Assembly (NCBI GenBank): GCA_947462335.1
Contig: OX381715.1
Location: 43,679,472-43,743,471 of the forward strand
Length of the DNA stretch: 64,000 nt
Direction: 5' to 3'
DNA from: Harmothoe impar
Lineage: Eukaryota > Annelida > Polychaeta > Phyllodocida > Polynoidae
Shown: one piece after another, positions 54,248 through 64,000 of the stretch
Layout: every line of letters begins with the position of its first letter
How positions within the stretch are numbered: position 1 is the stretch's first letter
Position numbers and translations under genes: made by a program
The notes under the pieces: model-generated
The model's database searches: none
What the model saw: only the letters and a program-made list of their open reading frames with translations
Told to the model about the DNA's origin: nothing

Positions 54248-57200
54248 TTAGAACCTCTTTTGAAGTCTTGACAACATAACACTCTTTGGTGGCCTGGGAA
54301 CTGCTGCGATGTTCTGCCTCCTCACTTGTGGGTCCATGCATTCACGGTAGACAGGCCTGCTGAGCGGAATTCCCTGGGCTGCCTCAGACTCGCGGATGTT
54401 CAGCACTTTTGCCATGAGAGCATTGATGTAGGTGTATGCCTTTGGCACCTTCATTTGAGCTGGGTTCCAGCGCTTGGTCCCTTTACACCAGTTGTACTTC
54501 AGACTGAAGTTGAAAAGCAAAAGATATCAGTAATGTATGTTCACACATCAAGTAGCTAATAAGATGCTGTATTCAAGCATAATGCTTATCCTAGCGAGTT
54601 GAGACACTTCTGAAGGGTTTGCATGAAGCACTAATGCAGTACCGGAGAGACACTCTCCAGAGCTACATTGGTGTTTCAAGACAACAAATCTCATCTTTTA
54701 GCAACATGCTGTCTTTAAAGGGTTAAAACTGTTTTCGGTGGAGACCCAGGGAATCATTCTAAATGAGCCAAATTGATGTGTTTAATTTCGGAGTATGGGT
54801 GGGGTAGGGTAAGTCTTTAAATCAATGAAATTAATTAGTTATTTACCGCACTTTCCCATTCTTGTCTTCTGCATAGAGCCGGTTGAGGTGCTCGTTGTAA
54901 TCAATGACCGCCAGTTGGCAGCGCATCTCATAGTATGGACGCCTGCAAAGATGATATTTGAATTTAAATTGGAGATTAAATTCAGTGTATTGCTGCATCA
55001 TACCAACCACTTGCAAGTGTATGAAACCCATAGGGTCAGCTTTATGCATGACTGAAACACAACAATATGTATGAGTGTGTTGGTTAAAAGGCGGTCGGGA
55101 GCTTCAAGGCTGCTTCTCTCAAGGTACAAAAGAATCCCTACAAAAATAATGATAGACCTACAACAAGTCAGAGTTGCGTAGACAAACCTTGATAATTAGT
55201 GGCGGGACATAGTGTAGTGTATAATTGTCAACAGATTAAAAATATTAGGAAATTATTTCATAAGAGCATTTTTAACTGACCTGAAGGCCACACGTTTGGG
55301 TGCATACATGAGCAGGTGGCTGTGGAACTGTTCAAGCTCACCAGTGTGTCTGAAAAGAGGAGTAAGTAATTTGATAAAGAACACAATACTAAGACATCTG
55401 GTAAGGCCACTCCAAATAATATCCTTGTTTCTCATCACCGCACGCATTATGAAAAAAGTGTTTTGAAGTTGTTGTTTTATTGGTGGTTTTTTTTCCAAAT
55501 TTTAATGTCAAAACATGATAATAATGGACAAATATGGGCAAATTCCATACCAAATTGAAACTTAGAGTGCCGTAAATACGATGGGATAGAGAAAACATGC
55601 ATATTCGCAACTTGCAAACATTTTTTATCTTTTAGATACTTCAAGATGAATTTAGTCTGGATAGGACCTATATTTTCCCACCTATCAAGCCCTCAGAAAA
55701 AAAAAAAAAAGCGCCCTCGTCATATTTCGCATGGCATGGTGATGAGAAACAAGGATATTATTTGGAGAGGCCTAAATGATGTGCCCTAATGGCATTATCA
55801 TAGGCAATATTAATACGACTGACAGCTATTCACAACCTCACTTACTGAAAGACCTTGCGCTTAAACAGTACCTAGCCCTCATCAGTGTAACCTACCTGAA
55901 GTTTGTCAGGAATGACAAATTCTTCACAAATGTTTTGTTCCGAACAACTTGAATGAGCCGCTCCTGCACCTTGGTTCCAGGCTTTATCCACGCCTTGTCA
56001 CTTGACTCCTCAGAAAGTGGGTCATGGAGGCACTGCCCGGATGTCAAGCCTGTTGTGTCAACCCACTCGTGACGGTTGCAGACATGGTAGAGCACCGACT
56101 GCCAAGTCATCTGAAATCATATTTGTGTATTTCTCTATTGATCATTGCTCGGACCATTGGCTACTATACTGGTACTTTGGGTACATGAAGATTTAGAAAT
56201 AATTCGGACATCACACAACATAATTGGTGAATAAAGGTTCTATGGTGAGAGTTGGTGCTTGGAGTGAGAAGTTATCATAACCTGCGGAATATCAAAACAT
56301 GTAAAACATTTAGTGATATTCAGTTTTAAGTTTGTAGGAGGGTTTTGGTGGTGACAAAGTACATAAGGTCTCTTTTACCCGTAACTTGTTCGCATCTCCT
56401 CCACATGTTTTTGCCGAATACCAAAGGTGACGCTTGAGAGCTGGTATCCAAGGGATTATATCACTCATTCCACGTTCTTTGCCAGCCTATAAACCATAAA
56501 TGATCCATAATCAGTGAGAAAGCAATTAGCATAACAGAGAAATGGTGCCTTTGTAAAGGCACCACTGTGTTTTGTTTTGTTACAAAACATGTTTTGCTTT
56601 GTTTTGTTACAAAACATGCTGAAGTAATCTTCAGGTAGGTAACTGTTTAACACAGGTTGGGGATCTACACCTAGAGCCAAGGGGAAGTAGAGGCGTTTTA
56701 CTCTGCCATAAAAAGGTTGATTTTTTTACTATTAAACTAGGACCCACGGTGATTTGATTCTACTTGCACAACTTTCCAGGAAATCCAAAAAAGGCATATG
56801 ATAGCCATTTTAGACTCATGAGTTGCCAAGATTTGGGCTGAATAAGAAAGATTATAGTGTATTAATTCAATCTATTTATGAATAAGTCGAGGGTGGCCAT
56901 TTTGAATTCTTAATGGACTTAATTCCAAAGACTAGACTGGATTGAATCAAATATAAATCACAACCATGATACAGACACGCCTTTGGATGCTCTAGTGCCA
57001 TCTTTACGTAGCCATCTTGAATTTCTTATGAGGTGATACCGCAGAAAGGTGGATAGTGCTTACAGTCAAATAAAGTTTCTTTTATCTCTACTCAATTAAG
57101 ATCACTCTGGTAAGTTTCACAGCAGAGCTAACACCCCTAAGCCCCATATTGGAGGTTCCGCTCCCTGGTAATCTAGCTTTACTTTATAAAATAAGCAAAA

Positions 57201-60200
57201 GTCATACTGAAATGGCTACACTACCGGTAGGGTATAGGAATTTTTGGACAATATCAGTAAAAGTACCTGGACAGAAGTACAGCAATATTGCCTGAATTGA
57301 TATCTAGAAGTCTCAAATGAACAACTTTTAGTTGTGAGCCCAAAGTATGGAGGCCTCTTTTGATTAAGGTGGAATTTGGTGGTTAACTGATTGGCCCTGG
57401 TCTAAACTAATGTAGTGCAACCCATCATAGGATGCAATTTTGGTGTGAAAGGCATAAAGTTTAAAGAAACCTTGAATCCAATGTACAGCAATTAACATAA
57501 CGCAAACGCAACATTGTAAAGAAATAAAGACATCAAATTGTGATACAGGAGATCCCCTTCACTTAAAAAATCAATTCATTGAACAGTTTGCCCCGAGTAC
57601 TCACTGTGAGAAGTCTTCCAGACAAGCCTTTACCAGAATGCCAAAGGTCCCACTGGTGGAGCATATACTTATAGCGCTCATCAGTCCCTATGTAGTAAAT
57701 AGATAAGATCTATTTGTTGTCATACCCTTGTGCGAATATCCCACTGTTCACTACTAATGACTAATACCTAAGCAAGCAAGTCCAAACCTATTATGGGTCA
57801 TGTTTTACAGTATGGTTTCCCTTTTTCTACACAAATTTCATGTAATTCTACAAGGACCATCCCTTATCATACATTACCAGAACTGTAAAGGAAACTCACT
57901 CATCAGTTTGCGTATCTGTGGATGCGCGTCTGTGATGACTTCTGCCACGCCAGCCTTGGCCAGAATCTGCTCCATTGCGCGTTGAAAACCAACACGCTCC
58001 ATTATTACGCTATTCAATGCTGTGTCCAGGCAGTCGACCACAGCCATGGCGAGGATCTTCTTTGTGTCAAAGTCCATGAAGCTGTATGTGAGGAATGTAG
58101 CACAATGACCTGAAGCAGAGGATCAGACATGTGATTAAGGGCGGTAAATATGATGCCATTTTCGTCTACTGTGACTATACATGGGTAGCCAGAATTATCA
58201 CCATGTCACCGTGTAGATTTTTAGCTAAGGACTTTAAGGTGCCGTGTCGCCGTGTCAATTTTTATCTCATACATTCTTCTCTATTTTCCGTGTCTGTCGA
58301 CTCTACTGCACCGTTTTATGTGCAGATACATGATCGCGTTTGACCATAGACCACCAGGGGACCTTTGTCTCATATTGGAACAAGTTTTATCAAATTGTCC
58401 TAAAATGGACAAACGTGTTGCCTGACCGGGACAAGAACCATCAACCTTTGGATATGAATATACCATGAAGGGACCTTTAAGTTATGCACGGGACCCAATA
58501 CCAAAACTGCTCTTATTTGTCAGCAAATGGTCTAAGCAATTTTCTATTCTTAGTAGTGACAACTATGCCAGCCAGCGGCCCATCAGCAACATTGGAATAT
58601 GGAGGGAAGCCTGCTCTGTGCTGTACTGCACTTTGGATGTAGCCTCATGCACAAGGCATGGCTGGTACAGAAACTACCATATTTCGCCCCATTGGCATGC
58701 ATCTCAGTCTATGTGGGGAGGTGGGGGGGGGGTGTACCTTACCTGGCGAATCGTTCCTGCCATCGCCTGCAATTATAAGAGGTCTAGTGACTTGACTGAG
58801 CAACCTCGCCTGCATACTCTCCCAGTAGTGATTCACTGCTGGGGCGATGTATCGACTCTGAATGCTGAAAAGAAAGGTGAAGCTCATTATTAAGCATCAC
58901 GAAATCTTCTTGTGTTTACTCCAGCTAAATTGTCTGTGGAACCTTATTTTTCAGCAATGTATCCCTGCATTAACGTTGTGAATGCTTGTTGACGTTTGTT
59001 TACAAATGTTAAGTAGTGAAAATATGGATTTTGGCTTATTAGAATTGTCTGTGAGTATCTGCTGTTATTTCATGGTGAATACGATCTATCAAGGTTAATC
59101 CTATGGGAGTGTCATATGCGAGTGAAGCGATAACCCTCAGTTGTATTGCATGCTCTGGTCGTATTGCACACTCTCAGGGGTCGCCATAGCGCCGCTAGGC
59201 TACGAGGATCATGTGACCTGCGCGGAATTCGATATGGCGGCATCACGGGAGTAAGCAAACACCGCAGAAGTAAAAAAAACATCGTGGAAGTAATCAAACA
59301 TAGACTGAATACCTATTTTAGATTGATAAACCCTGAAATAAACACAGAGCTTCACTTAAAAGTGACTGAGTCAGCAGTTATTGCACGAGTGGGGGTCGGC
59401 CTGTATTCTTGCAATAACTGCTGACTCAGTCACTTTAGCGTGCAGCTCTGTCTATATATTTAAATGTCCTAGAATATGTTACCGGTACTATTATCAGAGT
59501 TCCTAGGGAAACTGATCTCTTTCAATGAATGGCATCTTAATGCTTTCACAGAACCACTGTAAGCATTGAGAATCCTAGCTATAATTTATGTGTCAGAGAA
59601 AGACTCACCAGTTATGGTCCTGTTGGCTTATGAAGTGCAGCTTCAAAAACTTTGCCATCAGGGCTACTTTGGCGAAGTTATTACCAGAGAGAGTCAGGGC
59701 GGTGGATGTGGTCAGATTTCCTCCATCCATCCCATGCACGCGGGGCTGTGATGACCAAACCCCTGAGAAATGTCGTTCTCCTTTAGCTTTGTCTGGGCAG
59801 TCCCAGGCAACCAGGAGGCATGTGCCCCTCTTGACTTGTCTGAACACCAGTCCTTTTCTGCAGTTCTCCCTGCGGCAGTGCTCCCCGACAGCAACCCTGA
59901 CAAGCTTCTCCAAAACAGCGTTGAACGCGATGCATTTGCCTGCCTCAATGGCATCATTCGTTCCCATCGTCATCCGTAGATCTCTCCAGTTGGTTGGTGG
60001 TATCTCTATGTCCTCATCATCTTCACTGTCAGCAAAGTCCATGTCGTCATGCTTGCTGAAAAAAAGCATGAGAAGTTGAATGATTTGGCCCAAATCAATG
60101 GAGATAGACAGTATTCTATATATGGGGTGCAGATAGCACATAAGCCAACCTGGAGGACTGTACAACCACCAAGAGCACAGGAGATGCGTTTCTGGGGGTA

Positions 60201-63200
60201 GATTTTGAAGTACAAAAGGAGTATCCTATGGGGCTCATTCGATTTGTTCCAGGTGAAATACTTAAAAAATAAATAAATAGACAAAGGTGCACGAGTTTTT
60301 GGTCTGTTGGAGGGTTATTTCACGAGTTGACCCTCGGGCCGTATTTCACGAGGCTGCAGGCCGAGTGAAATGCGGCCCGAGGGTCAACAAGTGAAATAAC
60401 CCCTCCAACAGACCAAAAACAAGTGTACCTTTGTGTTTATTTTTTACCTTTTTCGATTCAAATTAAATCATTAGGGCCTCTAGGGGGGGTGAAGGGCTTA
60501 AACTAGTCTTTTTGTACATCGTTTAAATGTAAACAAACGCCATTTTGATGACGTCACAAGATCGTGAAATACGGACATTGGTTATTTCACGAGGGGTGTG
60601 AAATACGGCGCTCTTTGGTTAAATGAATGGCATTGCAGTATTTCATAAAAAATAAAATGGCTTACTCTGCTCGCTCATCCTCATTGTGATTAGCATCACT
60701 CTCATGGCCATCAGAAAATAACTGTGGTGAATGGGCCAACTCAGGATCTGCTGCTCGCCGCTTGTGCCTAGCGCTTTCTGGACCTTTTATTGGCGTCAGG
60801 AATTCCATCTCATCCTCAGGGACAACAGCTAGATCAAACAAGGAAATAGCATTGAAAGATTGAATTGAACAATTGAAGAAAGACCAATGCTGTAAAGCCA
60901 TGTATTTAATAGTAGCTTCACAAGGAGATGATAAGAGAGGTTGTGATGTAAAGGAGTTCATTATTGAAGTCTAGAAGTAGTACACAAATGCCTTTACGGC
61001 TGAATGAATGTCACCGATTATTAAGCTATCGCCTTAAGCCAGGGGAGGAGTCAATCTTATATAACAAGGAGTCGCACAGGGAGTGCAGCACATCCAGCCC
61101 GAACAACTGCCGGAGAAAGACTGGCACTCCGCCTCCTCGCGGTCCCTTATAAAGGGCTCAGAGACGGGCTGACGATGTACTTCGCTCCCCCCAGTGACTC
61201 CTCGCGGTGACCCATCGCTGCTACACCACATAGCACAAATCCAATTTAAGGTGTTCCTCTAATGAAATTGACAAGTAATGTACATTGTCTGCCACTACTT
61301 GTGGATTCTATGAATTCTAAATTATCTATAAATGCATACCCCATTGTGACTTATATGTTTCATAAATGTTAGGGGTGCAACTTAGACAATTCTAGACAGG
61401 CTTATGTACAAGAATTTAGAGTATCAATTAGAGAAATGCTCCTGTTTCTCTATTTCCTGAGAAAAGTGTACGTACCGTAAGATCCGTTTTCTAAACCAAT
61501 TGGTGTGCTACACAACAGTGCTCTCCGGGCTTTGGGTTCTGTATCGATAAATAATGTCATTAACAGTTATATGTGTATTGGTTACACTTTATCATAGACT
61601 AAGACTGATAAGGAACTGAGCTTTCTATTGACCCCCTCTGTGGCTTATATGATTTGTCAAAGTTTGCAGTGTAGCTTATAAGAGAGTTGGGCTTATGGGC
61701 GAGAATTAACGGTAAATGACTACTGTAAAACCTCGCGTACAAGTCTAACTCGCGTAAAAGCCGCACCCCGACCTTGGCCCGATCTTATAAGCCGCAGAGG
61801 CCCACTGATTCACCCCTGGGAAAAACTCGCGTATTAGCCGCACCCCTTACTGTAGCTTGAGGCTATGAGTCACATTGTACCACAGCCATTTGTCAGAATC
61901 CTCCTGGGAAGGCTGGGGGGGGGGAGCTGTGTGCGGGTTTCACAGCTTTATTATGGACGGCACAGGGAGGTACGGTAGGTACGGATTGGTGAGGGGGGGG
62001 GGGGTCAGGGGAGACCTCACCCCAACCTAAAGTAACCCACATCTCGCGTATAACCTGCACCCCGACTTTGGGAGAACCTTATAACCAGCATCCAAGGTCT
62101 GAAAATTGCGAATCTAGTACTGTAGTATAGTATCAAAAACCCTCATATTACCTGCACATAGACTTTAAAGATTTTGTAGAACCCGCATTGAGGGTTTGGT
62201 TCGCGTATAGCCCGCAGGTTATACGCAGGAAGTTACGGTAGGTCTTATATAAGCTAGGGCCCGAATGCCGTGAAAACCATTGGAGTATTTACATACTCTT
62301 TACGTGTTAAGCACCAGACTTGAATTTATTAACGATAGAGATATTAACAATAGCTATCAGCTTATATGTTAACTCGAAGAATACTCTACTAGGGTTATAC
62401 TAAAATATATTATAGCCTCATACTGAAACAATTAGAAATACATAATAGGATGCCAGAAAAAAATGGCCTGGCGAGATTTTACAAGCCTGCCCCATGTATA
62501 AGCCCAGGTTTAATAACGGGGAGGTACTGTATTCTACATTTAAGTGCCATAGTCATTGTCTGGTTACCTCTTCTCGGTGGTGTCTCTTGTTGCATTACAG
62601 ATGTCTGTGACTGGATTGTTGGAGTATGGGCTGAGATGCTAGCTGACTGGGTGGTAGTGGCATTGTCTGGCTGACTCAAACTGCCGGAATCATTTGAGTT
62701 GTATGTGCAGCCATCTGTTTTGAGAGAGTAACAAATGTCATAGGAATTACAGATAATAAGCTGTGGGCCTTCCCTTAGGACCTCAATCCCTAATGCAGAG
62801 TTCCCTTTTAACATGCTTGCGATTGATCTATTCTCAACTGCCAATTTTCACATTAATATGTATGTAACACCGTTGAAATACCGTAAATTCCCGCAAACTA
62901 CCCGCAGGTTTTACGCGGACCAAACACAGCTTTCATTTGATACCCAACATGCCTATAATAGGGTGCGGGTTATACAAGGGTTTTATTACTACAGAATAGT
63001 ACTAAAATATGAATTTAAAGATACAGGAACGGGCTACAGGATCCTTCTAAGTTGGGTGTGCGGGTTATACGTGAGATGCGGGGTATACGCGGGAATTTAC
63101 GGTAAGTTAAATATTCTAATTAAACCAGAATCAGCTCTTTGATATTTCCTTTTTCTACTGCATCATGGTGAAAAGGCGTCTGGTTTGAGAAGGTGCCATT

Positions 63201-63597
63201 CTTGTATAAGCACTAGGGGTTTAACAGCCTCCAAATAATTCTTAAGAACTAAAATATGATATTGAATAAGGCAGATGCACCTCAAGCTGGTACGTCCCAT
63301 ACATGACCACATCATACATTTAGTGCATGCACAGGTTTTCAATACCACTTCCGGTGTTTATTTGAACAAGTAATAGGTCTGACAGCTCCTTTGGTTATTG
63401 AAACACGCTGCACAAAGAAAAACTTTTAAAAAGATTAGGGTCTTTCATTTTTTGATTAGCCTCACCTGTTCTTGCGGGTGTCTGGCTTGTTGAGGCAGAC
63501 ACTGAGGCACAGTCTGAGGCACAAGCTGACTCACTGGGAGTGGCTTTGTCTTGCAGATTTAAAGTCCATGTGTGAGTAGAGTCGTATGTTGAACCAA
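54248..63597 (-). CDS. DDE transposase-derived gene, at least 13 exons, 5' end outside the window
   Basis: Exons in transcript order: 63597-63466, 62714-62568, 61538-61476 (less sure), 60828-60666, 60055-59609, 58864-58743, 58109-57900, 57687-57605, 56486-56379, 56110-55896, 55349-55281, 54942-54847, 54503-54248. Every junction is GT-AG and keeps phase; the frame is open for about 702 codons to the stop at 54248. The N-terminal part is Ser/Thr-rich, then acidic (ADSEDDEDIE). The catalytic part has GDGRNDSPG (first Asp), ITDAHPQIRKLM (second Asp), HQWDLWHSGK, and HTGELEQFHS (probable acidic third residue), then a MYAPKRVAF / RCQLAVIDYNEHLNR tail. This order matches a large family of transposase-like proteins, probably Kolobok-type, but the superfamily name is from memory. 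It could be a domesticated host gene or part of a very large transposon. Confidence 0.8.
59344..59451. repeat. Near-perfect palindrome, 42-bp arms
   Basis: ACAGAGCTTCAC..AAGTGACTGAGTCAGCAGTTATTGCA is mirrored by TGCAATAACTGCTGACTCAG..TGCAGCTCTGT around a ~24-base loop. It lies in an intron of the transposase-like gene and is part of a longer foldback-family copy (59065-59458). TGAGTCAG is an AP-1 core. Confidence 0.88.
60265..60448. repeat. Large palindrome, ~80-bp arms
   Basis: Arms run from about 60265 and to about 60448, with ACAAAGGTGCACGAGTTTTT, GGTCTGTTGGAGGGTTATTT and GAGTTGACCCTCGGGCCGTA matched by inverted copies; the loop is about 15 bases. It is intronic. Further GTTATTTCACGAG / AAATACGG words follow to 60620. 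Confidence 0.9.
62881..63102. mobile_element. TA-flanked MITE (CCGTAAATTCCCGC ends), intronic
   Basis: 222 bp, inverted ends CCGTAAATTCCCGCAAAC and CCGTAAATTCCCGCGTAT, TA at 62879-62880 and 63103-63104. Same family as 48314-48533. Confidence 0.87.
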
Positions 63598-64000
63598 CTA
63601 TGTTGAGAAAAAAGGAATTATATCAGAGGCTGTGTCTCACAAAATCAGGCTTTGACTGGGTGCAATTTTATTTTTATTTTTAATTTAGCCGTTCATAACA
63701 TACAACATTAAGATCTTTGACAGGCTTGAAAGAAAACGGTTTATTTATGGCATCTAAATCTAGTGCATCTATATTGCACCTGGTCAAAGACTTTCAGCTT
63801 GACACGATTTCGTAAGACGAAGCCCACAGCAATTTGAAATGTGGTGACTAGGTGCGGCATAAATAATAACCTGAAATGAGTTCATGCACTATCTTAATGA
63901 AATAATGGGAATAACTGGATCGATAATGTATGTTCCAATTCAAAGAGTTTAACACCTTGAAATAGAAGGGCATGTATGGTTTTTCATCCCCCCCCCCACC
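63598..64000. other. Right edge: intron of the transposase-like gene
   Basis: The acceptor at 63598-63599 implies that this is intron. No exon recognised before the window ends. Confidence 0.5.

Overview
The window looks like a repeat-dense piece of a metazoan nuclear genome, most likely a marine invertebrate. Evidence for this: spliced genes with GT-AG introns of 0.1-3 kb, satellites and minisatellites, many small inverted-repeat transposons, and an assortment of elements (Ngaro-type tyrosine-recombinase retrotransposon, Polinton/Maverick, Ty3/gypsy) typical of such genomes. Amphioxus, echinoderm, hemichordate, mollusc or cnidarian are all possible; the sequence alone does not let me choose.

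Region 1 (1-3513) has no convincing gene. It holds a tRNA-like SINE head, GC-run repeats, a 203-bp higher-order satellite and a 58-bp tandem array. Region 2 (3514-16762) is a Ngaro-type retrotransposon with split direct repeats (A1 - gag - RT - RNase H - YR - B1 A2 B2), inserted cleanly into the 58-bp array. Its reverse transcriptase/RNase H gene is split by an 8,081-bp Polinton-family element (6592-14672) with 87-bp terminal inverted repeats and a perfect 6-bp target duplication (CCTGCG). The Polinton lacks recognisable integrase, capsid, protease and ATPase genes. Its protein-primed DNA polymerase B is a wreck: the N-terminal exonuclease part and the C-terminal end survive as frameshifted fragments, and the middle is replaced. 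Two other ORFs are intact: an unrecognised 261-residue protein, and a ~502-residue protein with an Ala-rich linker and two C-terminal death domains. The element ends are packed with CArG, ETS, CRE and E-box-like sites.

Region 3 (16763-18117) is the other half of the 58-bp array, a TTAA-flanked 892-bp inverted-repeat element, and a 57-bp array. Region 4 (18118-31304) is a young Ty3/gypsy element on the minus strand. It has 437-bp LTRs with one difference, a tRNA-His primer site and a strong -1 frameshift signal between gag and pol. Its pol gene is broken by a frameshift and by a 257-bp transposon. It also carries an extra intact 1,136-codon third ORF between pol and the 3' LTR, preceded by what looks like its own internal promoter. 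The gypsy sits in the 57-bp array, whose second half follows.

Region 5 (31305-45700) is mostly tandem repeats: a YY1-site-rich 128-bp satellite, a G-rich minisatellite, a direct duplication with one copy carrying a pogo-like MITE, and a TA microsatellite. It contains one clear host exon, from a dephospho-CoA kinase (DCAKD/CoaE-like) gene on the minus strand.

Region 6 (45727-64000) holds two convergent spliced genes. One (+) encodes a CXC-like cysteine-rich domain, a coiled linker and a P2X7-type 'ballast' domain. The other (-, at least 13 exons, 5' end outside the window) encodes a large DDE transposase-like protein with all three presumed acidic residues and an open, phase-consistent reading frame. 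Introns and flanks are filled with several MITE families and large foldbacks.
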